From assembly GCA_934511165.1 (NCBI GenBank), contig CAKSWA010000064.1, forward strand, positions 1-6,617: 6,617 nucleotides of DNA, read 5' to 3'. A program made the position numbers and the translations under genes. The DNA is from an uncultured Oscillospiraceae bacterium (GTDB taxonomy: Bacteria; Bacillota; Clostridia; Oscillospirales; Oscillospiraceae). Every line of letters starts with the position of its first letter. Position 1 is the stretch's first letter. Shown piece by piece: positions 1-6,617 of this stretch. The notes beneath the pieces are model-generated. The model did no database searches, was not told the DNA's origin, and worked only from the letters and a program-made list of their open reading frames with translations.

Positions 1-149
1 CATGGCAAGGTTCTTTTTCACTAAGGCTTCAAACTCCGCCCGGTTGCTGATAGAATAGTCCTCGATTTTCTTCAGCGCTTCCGCGATGGTCTGCATGAGC
101 AAGTCCGCGTCCATGATGTGTGGGGAATGGCACTTGGGGTTCTTGGCTT
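1..149 (-). pseudogene. Probable C-terminal fragment of a large serine recombinase (partial at the left edge)
   Basis: On the minus strand an open frame enters from about position 149, passes an ATG at 114-112 and is still open at base 1. It reads roughly AKNPKCHSPHIM, then DADLLMQTIAEALKKIEDYS, then ISNRAEFEALVKKNLAM. The 'C-x-SPHI' stretch followed by a long charged amphipathic helix resembles the end of the zinc-ribbon domain and the start of the coiled coil in large serine recombinases of Clostridia integrative elements. I recognise this by its general look, not by a decisive motif: the catalytic resolvase domain would have to lie upstream and is absent, because plus-strand nucleotidase sequence begins there. 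It is therefore truncated at its 5' side and cut by the window at its 3' side. If the ATG at 114 is used, it could instead be a small unrelated protein. The recombinase identity is a moderate guess. Confidence 0.4.
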
Positions 150-437
150 TATAACCACGACTACTATGCCGGCGTCTCGTATGTGTACGACATTTCCCGC
201 CCCGTGGGCGAGCGGGTGGCGTCGATGCGCGTGAACGGACAGGATGTGCGCGACGGCGACACCTTCACCATCTGCCTCAACAGCTACCGCGCCAGCGGCA
301 CGGGCGGGTACGACGCTTATGTCGGCTGCCGTGTCGTGCGCGAGATCGGCACGGAAATGGCGGATCTGATTTTGGACTATTTTAAGGAGTTCAAGGGCAA
401 TATTCCGGCGCTGCACAGCGATTTTCGCGTGATTTGA
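150..437 (+). pseudogene. 5'-nucleotidase / 2',3'-cyclic phosphodiesterase family protein, C-terminal remnant
   Basis: The frame encodes about 95 residues typical of the C-terminal substrate-binding domain of the UshA/YfkN-like 5'-nucleotidase family. It contains YNHDYYAGVSYVYDISRPVG (starting at 150), then a strand-turn region ending in VNGQ, then 'FTICLNSYRASGTGGYDAYV', which matches the family's conserved 'NxYRAxGGGGY' substrate-binding loop. Family members are exported enzymes of 500 or more residues with an N-terminal calcineurin-like metallophosphatase domain that hydrolyses nucleotides to nucleosides. That catalytic domain and most of the C-terminal domain are missing. Upstream in the same frame a TGA lies at 114-116, and residues before the Tyr at 150 do not fit the family. 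A GTG at 120 could formally start a 105-residue ORF, but no ribosome site or export signal supports this. The stop is TGA at 435-437. I regard it as a dead 3' remnant or as one side of an assembly join. Confidence 0.75.
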
Positions 438-449
438 AGCATAGAATGT

Positions 450-521
450 TTTTACGCGCATACGGCGCGGGCGGTCTTGCGGAAAACGAATGCTTGACAC
501 CCGTGCCGTATGCGCGTAAAA
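450..521. repeat. 22-bp inverted repeat flanking and overlapping the plsY promoter
   Basis: Positions 450-471 and 500-521 are reverse complements over 22 bases with a single mismatch (467 against 504, a G-U wobble in RNA). They are separated by a 28-base loop. The arms start TTTTACGCGC and end GCGCGTAAAA, so the polarity is opposite to an intrinsic terminator and no T-run follows on the plus strand. The right arm coincides with the spacer and -10 element of the plsY promoter. It could be a binding site for a dimeric or looping regulator, a cruciform, or a remnant of a small palindromic element. Confidence 0.8.
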
Positions 522-522
522 T
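494..522 (+). promoter_or_regulatory. Predicted sigma-A-type promoter of plsY
   Basis: A perfect -35 hexamer TTGACA (494-499) is followed by a 17-nt spacer and TAAAAT (517-522, five of six matches to TATAAT). Transcription would begin near 529-531, giving a leader of about 70 nt before the plsY ATG. The element lies between the end of the nucleotidase remnant and plsY, pointing the right way. The AT-rich stretch just after it (522-530) could offer an alternative -10, but with a 22-nt spacer it would be poor. Confidence 0.75.
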
Positions 523-533
523 ATAAAATACGG

Positions 534-548
534 TTAAGACTTTCTTAA
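534..548. promoter_or_regulatory. 15-bp palindrome TTAAGACTTTCTTAA at the plsY start site, possible operator
   Basis: TTAAGA (534-539) and TCTTAA (543-548) form a perfect inverted repeat with a 3-nt centre. It lies 11 nt after the -10 box, where a repressor would block initiation or escape. The half-site resembles the TTAAGAC half of the FapR lipid-synthesis operator of Bacillus, as I remember it, but the whole palindrome is 2 bp shorter than that 17-bp site, so FapR control is only a guess. Confidence 0.35.
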
Positions 549-568
549 TTCGACAATAAAAACAAATC

Positions 569-601
569 CTCCCGCGGCTTTTCCGCAGAAAGGGGGCCAA
601 T
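569..601 (+). promoter_or_regulatory. plsY ribosome binding site within a possible sequestering hairpin
   Basis: The Shine-Dalgarno sequence AAAGGGGG (589-596) lies 5 nt before the plsY ATG and supports that start. Upstream, GCGG (574-577) and CCGC (583-586) form a small hairpin. CTCCC (569-573) can then pair with GGGGG (592-596) with one wobble, stacking on that hairpin and masking the ribosome site. The structure is read from the sequence; any regulatory role is inference. Confidence 0.5.
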
Positions 602-1213
602 ATGCTTCCCTATGTTGTCACCATTCTCGGTGCATACCTCATCGGCTGCTCCAACATGGCGCTGTATCTCTCCCGGTGGAAGGGCGTAGACCTTCGCGCC
701 GGCGGGTCGAAAAACCTCGGCGCGTCGAACGCCTTTGCGCTCATGGGCTGGAAGGCGGGCGTGCTCGTCGCCGTCCACGATATCGGCAAGGCCGTGCTCG
801 CGGTCGAGCTCTCCAAGTGGATCTTCCCGGCGGTGCCGCTGCTCGGCTTCATCGCGGGCGTGGCGTGCGTGCTGGGGCATATGTTCCCGTTCTATCTCAA
901 ATTCAAGGGCGGCAAGGGCTTTGCCTCGTATCTCGGCATGATCCTTGCCATTAACTGGAAATTTGCGCTGTGCGTTCTCGCGGCGGTCGTTATCCTCACT
1001 GTGCTGACGGATTATATCGTCGTCGGCACTGTGACGAGCGTTGTCTCCTTCCCAATCTACACCGCCATCCGCAGCGGCTGGCTGCCGCTCGTTATTCTCT
1101 GCGTGGCGACGCTCGCCATCCTCATCAAGCACCGCGAAAACTTCGACCGCATATGGAACGGCACTGAAATGGGTCTCTCCGGCGCCGGACGGGGAAAGTA
1201 CAAAGTGAAATAA
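602..1213 (+). CDS. plsY: Glycerol-3-phosphate acyltransferase PlsY (acyl-phosphate dependent)
   Basis: This integral membrane enzyme transfers an acyl chain from acyl-phosphate (made by PlsX) to sn-glycerol-3-phosphate. It makes lysophosphatidic acid, the first committed step of phospholipid synthesis in most Gram-positive bacteria. The 203 residues match the family's usual ~200. All three conserved loops are present: DLRAGGSKNLGASN at about 30-43, GHMFPFYLKFKGGKGFAS at 92-109 (the glycine-rich phosphate-binding segment), and KHRENFDRIWNGTE at 176-189. Hydrophobic segments at about 1-22, 50-68, 76-98, 110-152 and 158-175 fit the multi-pass topology. The ATG at 602 is preceded by a strong Shine-Dalgarno and gives the expected N-terminus, which begins inside the first membrane helix. 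The gene stands alone on the plus strand with its own promoter, converging on ftsH. Identification is firm. Confidence 0.97.
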   Translation: MLPYVVTILGAYLIGCSNMALYLSRWKGVDLRAGGSKNLGASNAFALMGWKAGVLVAVHDIGKAVLAVELSKWIFPAVPLLGFIAGVACVLGHMFPFYLKFKGGKGFASYLGMILAINWKFALCVLAAVVILTVLTDYIVVGTVTSVVSFPIYTAIRSGWLPLVILCVATLAILIKHRENFDRIWNGTEMGLSGAGRGKYKVK

Positions 1214-1223
1214 GACGGACAAA

Positions 1224-1262
1224 ACAGCAGCCGGGAGGACGGATCGTCCTCCCGGCTGCTGT
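1224..1262. terminator. Long hairpin after plsY, possible terminator
   Basis: Positions 1224-1241 and 1245-1262 pair perfectly over 18 bp around a 3-nt loop (GAT), 11 nt after the plsY stop. This is the expected place for the plsY terminator, but the plus strand continues GCTGAGAAAAACC with no T-run. On the minus strand the stem is followed by a short TTTTG, so it could equally act as a back-up terminator for transcripts reading through from ftsH. The hairpin is certain; its terminator activity in either direction is not. Confidence 0.55.
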
Positions 1263-1271
1263 GCTGAGAAA

Positions 1272-1350
1272 AACCCCTCCGTCAAAACCTGTGGTTTTGC
1301 CACCTTCTCTATAGGGGAGCTGCCGCGGCGCAAGCTGTGACGGAGGGGTT
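1272..1350. repeat. 79-bp composite palindromic repeat (REP/MITE-like) between convergent genes
   Basis: The ends are perfect 13-bp inverted repeats: AACCCCTCCGTCA (1272-1284) and TGACGGAGGGGTT (1338-1350). Inside are further foldbacks: CAAAACC/GGTTTTG (1283-1289 with 1293-1299), CTTCTC/GGGGAG (1304-1309 with 1314-1319, two G-U pairs), and a GC-rich palindrome at 1322-1329 flanked by AGCT on both sides. The result is a cloverleaf-like fold. I have the impression that intergenic sequences of this kind, with CCTCCGTCA ends and a CTCCCCT-like core, recur in genomes of gut Clostridia; that comes from memory and was not searched. Read on the minus strand, the outer stem ends in GGGGTTTTTCTC, so it could also terminate transcription. 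Confidence 0.65.
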
Positions 1351-1361
1351 CCCATCCTCGC

Positions 1362-1402
1362 AAAATAAAGCCCGCCCGTTGGGATCATCCAACGGGCGGG
1401 CT
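1362..1402 (-). terminator. Intrinsic terminator of ftsH (probably bidirectional)
   Basis: A perfect 14-bp GC-rich stem, AGCCCGCCCGTTGG (1369-1382) with 1389-1402, closes a 6-nt loop 6 nt beyond the ftsH stop codon. On the minus strand it is followed by TTATTTTG, a usable T-tract. On the plus strand it is followed by the T-rich GTTATTTTATTCTTCTTTT, so it could also stop plsY transcripts. AATAA/TTATT pairing with one bulge can extend the stem. Confidence 0.9.
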
Positions 1403-1408
1403 GTTATT

Positions 1409-3385
1409 TTATTCTTCTTTTATGCCTTCCGGCTCGCCGGGAGTCTCGGTGCTCTGCGGGGTGGGCATTTCGGCTTCCTTGCGAAGCTCTTCTTCCTTCT
1501 GCTTCACGGCGTCGGATTTCTCCGGCAGCGGGGGCATGCATTTGTGATCGCAGAAATAGCGGAAGTCGTCGCCGTCGATCGTCTCATTGATGAGCAGATA
1601 CTCCGCGAGCGCGACGAGCACGTCGGCGTGGGCGCGCAGCACCTCTTCGCACTTGAGCGCGGCTTCGTCAAAGATGCGCTTGACCTCCTCGTCGATAACG
1701 GCGGCGGTCTCCTCGGAATAGCTCTTCGTCTGGCCAAAGTCACGGCCGATGAAAATGCTGTGACCCGAGGAATCGAAGCTGATGGGGCCGAGCCGGTCGC
1801 TCATGCCGTACACGGTGACCATGTTGCGGGCGGTGTGCGTCGCCTGCTGAATGTCGCCGGAAGCGCCGGTGGAGATATCGTCGAGGAAGATCTTCTCCGC
1901 CATACGGCCGCCGAGCGCCACGACGATGCTTTCAAACATTTCGCTGCGCGAGCGGGTGTCCTTGTCGTCCTGCGGGCGGAAGAGCGTGAAGCCGCCGGCG
2001 TGGCCGCGCGGGATGATCGTGATATACTGCACGGGATCGACGTGCTCGAGATAGTGCGCGGCGATGGCGTGGCCGGCCTCGTGGTAGGCCGTGAGCCGCC
2101 GCTCCTTCTCGGTGATGACGCGGGACTTTTTCTCCGGCCCCATGGAGACCTTGAGAATGGCGTCGTCAATATCCTTCTGCATGATGAACCGGCGCTTGCG
2201 GCGAACGGCAAGAAGCGCCGCCTCGTTGAGCAGGTTTTCGAGATCCGCGCCGGAGAAGCCGGGCGTACCCTTGGCGATGTCGTGCAGATCAACATCTTCG
2301 CCGAGCGGCTTACCGCGGGCGTGGACCTTCAGAATGTCGGCGCGGCCCTTGATATCGGGCAGGCCGACGTACACGCGCCGGTCAAAACGGCCGGGACGGA
2401 GGAGCGCGTTATCGAGAATATCGTCGCGGTTCGTCGCCGCCATGACGATGACGCCCTGGTTATCGTTGAAGCCGTCCATTTCGACGAGCAGCTGGTTGAG
2501 CGTCTGTTCGCGCTCGTCGTGGCCGCCGCCGAGACCGGAGCCGCGCTGACGGCCAACGGCGTCGATCTCGTCGATGAACACGATGGCGGGGGCAACCTTC
2601 TTGGCCTGCTCGAACAGGTCGCGGACACGGCCCGCGCCGACGCCGACATACAGTTCCACGAAGTCCGAGCCGGAGATGGACAGGAATTCGACGCCCGCCT
2701 CGCCGGCGACCGCCTTGGCGAGCAGCGTTTTGCCCGTGCCCGGAGGACCGACGAGCAGCACGCCCTTGGGGATGCGCGCGCCCATCTTGGAGTAAGCGGA
2801 GGGGTCCTTGAGATACTCGACGATCTCCTGCAGCTCTTCCTTCTCCTCGTCGGCGCCCGCAACGTCGGCAAACGTCTTTTTGTTCTTTTCCTCGCTGCCG
2901 AGACGGGTGCGCGCCTTGGAGAATTTCATAACGCCGCCGGCACCGCCGCCGCCCTGCGCCGAGCGCATCATGGAGTACCACAGCACACCCATGATGACGA
3001 AGATGATGAGATACGGCACAAAGCTCAGCCACCAGGCCGCTTCCCACGCGGGCGGATAGTCATACTCTGTGAGAATGCCTTCGGCCTTCTGCTCCTGCAC
3101 AAGATCATTGAGATCGTTGTAGAAGATGCTGAAGCTGCCGCACTCATAAGAATATTTCGTCTGTCCCTTGTAGGCGGAGCGCAGCTGCATGGTGAGATTG
3201 CCGTCGGTATCGATGGTAAAGGATTCCACCTGCTTATTCTCAAAAAGTTCGATGACTTCCGAATAGACAAGCGATTCCTTGGCGGTGTTTCTCGTCATGG
3301 AATAGATCGTGCCGAGCAGCAGCACGAGGATCAACACGAGAAAGCCGATCTGACGGGTCTTGTTGGGGGAGGGTCGGTTGTTCAA
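1409..3385 (-). CDS. ftsH: ATP-dependent zinc metalloprotease FtsH
   Basis: This membrane-anchored AAA+ protease forms hexamers that extract and degrade misfolded membrane proteins and regulatory proteins. The 658 residues contain a short cytosolic N-terminus, membrane helix 1 (about 13-30), an extracytoplasmic domain (31-117), membrane helix 2 (118-138) and a Gly-rich linker. The AAA domain has Walker A GPPGTGKT at 213-220, pore loop LYVG at 245-248, Walker B VFIDEID at 269-275, and a second region of homology at 311-338 with arginine fingers R330 and R333. The protease domain has HEAGH at 435-439 and the likely third zinc ligand D511 in TGASGD. Key residues are all intact. The pore aromatic is Tyr rather than the Phe of E. 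coli. The tail from about 620 is a disordered-looking Glu/Lys/Pro stretch. The start is TTG at 3385: a TGA lies in frame just upstream, and an excellent Shine-Dalgarno (AGGAAGTGA, 3392-3400) sits 6 nt away. It is the last gene of the dnaB-tilS-hpt operon and ends at its own terminator. Confidence 0.97.
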   Translation of the reverse strand: MNNRPSPNKTRQIGFLVLILVLLLGTIYSMTRNTAKESLVYSEVIELFENKQVESFTIDTDGNLTMQLRSAYKGQTKYSYECGSFSIFYNDLNDLVQEQKAEGILTEYDYPPAWEAAWWLSFVPYLIIFVIMGVLWYSMMRSAQGGGGAGGVMKFSKARTRLGSEEKNKKTFADVAGADEEKEELQEIVEYLKDPSAYSKMGARIPKGVLLVGPPGTGKTLLAKAVAGEAGVEFLSISGSDFVELYVGVGAGRVRDLFEQAKKVAPAIVFIDEIDAVGRQRGSGLGGGHDEREQTLNQLLVEMDGFNDNQGVIVMAATNRDDILDNALLRPGRFDRRVYVGLPDIKGRADILKVHARGKPLGEDVDLHDIAKGTPGFSGADLENLLNEAALLAVRRKRRFIMQKDIDDAILKVSMGPEKKSRVITEKERRLTAYHEAGHAIAAHYLEHVDPVQYITIIPRGHAGGFTLFRPQDDKDTRSRSEMFESIVVALGGRMAEKIFLDDISTGASGDIQQATHTARNMVTVYGMSDRLGPISFDSSGHSIFIGRDFGQTKSYSEETAAVIDEEVKRIFDEAALKCEEVLRAHADVLVALAEYLLINETIDGDDFRYFCDHKCMPPLPEKSDAVKQKEEELRKEAEMPTPQSTETPGEPEGIKEE

Positions 3386-3391
3386 AAACGG

Positions 3392-3450
3392 TCACTTCCT
3401 TTTCTGCCGTCCCACCGGACGGCGCGGACATATATAAATCAGAGATTTAT
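3392..3450 (-). promoter_or_regulatory. hpt-ftsH spacer: ribosome site, hairpin and palindrome
   Basis: Reading toward ftsH, the spacer first holds a perfect palindrome with 7-bp arms (ATAAATC 3434-3440, GATTTAT 3444-3450) overlapping the hpt stop codon. Next comes a 7-bp GC hairpin, GCCGTCC (3406-3412) with GGACGGC (3417-3423), and then the Shine-Dalgarno AGGAAGTGA (3392-3400). A weak promoter-like pair also exists, TTTACG (3455-3460) and TATATA (3431-3436) with an 18-nt spacer. The ribosome site is convincing. The promoter is weak (about 0.25), and the role of the hairpins is unknown. Confidence 0.45.
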
Positions 3451-3986
3451 TTTTCGTAAACTTCCGGCTTGAGAACGCCGATGAACGGGAGATTGCGGTA
3501 TTTTTCCGCATAGTCCAGACCGTAGCCGACGACGAAAGCGTCCGGCACGGTAAAGCCGACGTACTTTGCCTGCACATCGGCGCGGCGGCGCGCGGGCTTA
3601 TCGAGCAGCGTCGCGATGCAGATGGAGCTCGGGTTGCGGTTCTGGAGATACTTGGTGAGATAGCTGAGCGTGACGCCGGAGTCGAGAATGTCCTCAACGA
3701 TGATCACGTCGCGGTTTTCAATGTCCTGGCTGAGATCTTTATTGATCTTCACCGCGCCCGTGGTGGAAGTGCCGTTGCCGTAGGACGAAACGGCCATGAA
3801 GTCCACGCTGCCGGGGATGGTCACTTCGCGGAACAGATCCGCCATAAAAATGAAGCAGCCCTTCAGTACGCCGACAAACAGCGGCTCTTTCCCGGCATAG
3901 TCGCGGGAAATTTCCTCGCCCAGCTCGCGGACGCGCGTGTGGAGCTGCTCCTCACTGAGCAGTATGGACGCAATATCTTCTCTCAT
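3447..3986 (-). CDS. hpt: Hypoxanthine (hypoxanthine-guanine) phosphoribosyltransferase
   Basis: This cytosolic purine-salvage enzyme converts hypoxanthine or guanine plus PRPP to IMP or GMP. The 179 residues are the normal length. The phosphoribosyltransferase fold is shown by the LKG loop (41-43) that contacts pyrophosphate, the flexible loop SSYGNGTSTTG (67-77) and the PRPP-binding signature VIIVEDILDSGVT (94-106) with its two acidic residues E98 and D99. The C-terminal segment FVVGYGLDYAEKYRNLPFIG (151-170) supplies the base-binding and metal-binding Asp region. The ATG at 3986-3984 overlaps the tilS stop (ATGA). A Shine-Dalgarno GGAGGA (3996-4001) inside the tilS end lies 9 nt away, so translation is probably coupled. 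Adjacency to tilS and ftsH is a known Bacillota arrangement. In Bacillus and Listeria, TilS and HprT have been reported to form a complex that activates ftsH; whether that holds here is unknown. Confidence 0.96.
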   Translation of the reverse strand: MREDIASILLSEEQLHTRVRELGEEISRDYAGKEPLFVGVLKGCFIFMADLFREVTIPGSVDFMAVSSYGNGTSTTGAVKINKDLSQDIENRDVIIVEDILDSGVTLSYLTKYLQNRNPSSICIATLLDKPARRRADVQAKYVGFTVPDAFVVGYGLDYAEKYRNLPFIGVLKPEVYEK

Positions 3987-5291
3987 TCTCTCTCTTCCTC
4001 CGAAATTGGCAAAATGGTGATTTTATAAAATTCTTCTTCCGGCGCGGGAAAAGCTCTCTCGCTCTGCCCTACGCCGTAAACGGCTAAAACGCCCGCCTCG
4101 TCGCGCACGACCGGAATACCGTCGCGCTGCGAAGCCGGAATGCGCGCCTCACCGAGCAGCTTGCTCACCGAGCGCGTACCGCCGCGGCGGCGCAGCACGA
4201 GCGAATCGCCCGCGGCGCGGGACGCAACGGTCAGTTTACCACATATATTGGCACATGAAAAGCAAAAAATGTTGAACGAAGTTTGAATTTCCGCGTCCGC
4301 GGCGCAACTTTCGCACGAAATCTGCCACCGGTGGGGATAAAGGATCGTATTGCCGGGGGAAAGCGGCCGCTCTTCGAGCTTCGGCGCGCACTCTTCGGCG
4401 AGCCGCAGAGAGCCAAACTCCCGGCGGATGCGCCGCCCCGGCAGCTCCAGCACGCCCGCGCCGTCTCCGGCGGCGAAACGAAGGAGCGCTTCAAACCGCT
4501 CGCGCGAGAGCTCTCCGCCGAGCCAGCGCGCGAGAGCGCGCCGCGCCACAGGCTTTGGAAGCGAGCACAGCTCGGCTCCGGGGATCGTGCCGCCCCAGAG
4601 GGCGAGCTTTTCCTCCGCGAGCGAGGCGAGAAACGCCTCGTCCTCGGCGAGCGTTTCGCTCATGCGCGCAATGCCCGCCGCCGCGCCGGGGTGGATGCTC
4701 TCGAGCGCGGGGAGCACGTCGAGCCGGATGCGGTTTCGCGCGGCGTCCGTCTCCGCGTTTGTGGAATCCTCCACATGGGGGATGCCGTGCGCGGCGAGAT
4801 ATTCCTCAATGTCGCGCCGCGGCGTTTTCAAAAGCGGCCGGACGATGCTGCCGCGCCGCGCCGGAATTCCGGCGAGCCCGCGCAGCCCCGTGCCGCGCGC
4901 CATACGGAAGAGGATGGTTTCGGCGTTGTCGTTTAAGTTGTGTGCCGTGGCGATGACATCGGCGCCCTGCTCTTTCGCGGTGCGCTCTAAAAAGGCGTAG
5001 CGCAGCTCCCGCGCCGCGGTTTCAAGGCTCTGCCCGGTCTTCGCGGCATACGCCGGAACATCGCCTCGGCCGGGAAAGAACGGGATGCCCCATTCCTTGC
5101 AGAGCGCTTCGACAAACGCGGCATCCCGTGCGCTCTCTGCGCCGCGGATGCCGTGGTCGAAGTGGGCGCAGAGCACCGTTACATCGCCGAGCTGCCGCAC
5201 GAGATCGAGCAGACACACCGAGTCCGCCCCGCCGGACACGGCGCACAGCACCGTGCACCCCGCCGGGAGCAGAGCGCGGTCGAGCACCGGC

Positions 5292-5299
<8 letters not shown>
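3983..5299 (-). CDS. tilS: tRNA(Ile)-lysidine synthase
   Basis: TilS uses ATP and lysine to turn C34 of the CAU-anticodon tRNA-Ile into lysidine, so that it reads AUA codons; it is usually essential. The 438 residues show the PP-loop ATPase signature SGGADS at 22-27 and HFDHGIRG at 46-53. They also show the ARELRY region at 96-101 and AHNLNDNAETILFRMARGTG at 119-138, in which Asn replaces the first Asp of the more usual DDxAET. The C-terminal TilS domain runs from about 355 to 435 and includes GDSLVLRRRGGTRSVSKLL and IPASQRDGIPVV. Between the domains lie five cysteines (C329, C332, C346, C349, C353) arranged CxxC and CxxCxxxC, which could bind metal but may be incidental. The ATG at 5299-5297 overlaps the end of dnaB by 8 nt. 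No clear Shine-Dalgarno precedes it, suggesting translational coupling to dnaB. The last codons overlap hpt. Confidence 0.95.

Positions 5300-6617
<1,318 letters not shown>

Noticed and set aside
120..122. GTG at 120 as the real start of the nucleotidase-like protein
   Set aside because: There is no Shine-Dalgarno, the first ten residues do not fit the family, and the catalytic domain is missing. The similarity begins abruptly at about 150.
450..521. The inverted repeat as an intrinsic terminator of the nucleotidase remnant
   Set aside because: The arms begin with T and end with A, the reverse of terminator polarity. No T-run follows, and the right arm overlaps a good promoter.
545..1363. 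A 272-codon minus-strand open frame opposite plsY
   Set aside because: It begins in the intergenic hairpins and covers a well-supported plsY; its composition is that of a shadow frame.
3395..3431. A GTG within the ftsH ribosome site as an alternative start in another frame
   Set aside because: That frame gives a 63-codon antiparallel-looking peptide that clashes with ftsH. The same bases are better explained as the Shine-Dalgarno AGGAAGTGA for the TTG at 3385.
1337..3472. A 711-codon open frame on the plus strand antisense to ftsH
   Set aside because: It is in exact antisense register over a clear ftsH, its product is a low-complexity Ala/Gly/Arg/Leu mixture with no recognisable domain, and it starts inside the composite repeat. 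Long shadow frames are expected in GC-rich genes.
4283..5000. Two ~216-codon plus-strand frames opposite tilS
   Set aside because: Both are Arg/Ala/Ser/Pro-rich antisense shadows without a ribosome site or domain.

Overview
The window reads as ordinary chromosomal DNA of a moderately high-GC Gram-positive anaerobe, most likely class Clostridia, perhaps Oscillospirales. The evidence is the protein flavour, strong Shine-Dalgarno sites, the tilS-hpt-ftsH gene order known from Bacillota, and an intergenic palindromic repeat of a style I associate with gut Clostridia. No tRNA, rRNA, CRISPR array or complete mobile element is visible, and I see no undescribed multi-gene system.

Layout. Positions 1 to about 149 (minus strand) hold what looks like a piece of the C-terminal part of a large serine recombinase, running off the left edge. 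It abuts, with no gap, the last ~95 codons of a 5'-nucleotidase-family protein on the plus strand (about 150-437). Both are fragments, so this is a rearrangement scar or an assembly join. Positions 438-601 form a regulatory region for plsY: a near-consensus sigma-A promoter embedded in a long inverted repeat, a small palindrome at the expected transcription start, and a leader that can fold over the ribosome binding site. plsY (602-1213, plus) is complete. Positions 1214-1408 separate it from the convergent ftsH and hold three consecutive foldback structures: a long hairpin, a composite palindromic repeat, and the ftsH terminator.

From 1409 to the right edge everything is on the minus strand. 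Read in transcription order it is dnaB (partial at its 5' end), tilS, hpt, ftsH. dnaB and tilS overlap by 8 nt and tilS and hpt by 4 nt (ATGA), and ftsH follows 61 nt after hpt, so this is very probably one operon ending at the strong terminator at 1369-1402. It joins replication fork unwinding (DnaB), decoding of AUA codons (TilS), purine salvage (Hpt) and membrane proteostasis (FtsH). plsY, transcribed toward it, makes lysophosphatidic acid for phospholipid synthesis.

The most interesting points are the left-edge gene junction, the architecture of the plsY control region, and the composite repeat between the convergent genes. The protein-coding genes themselves look intact and conventional.
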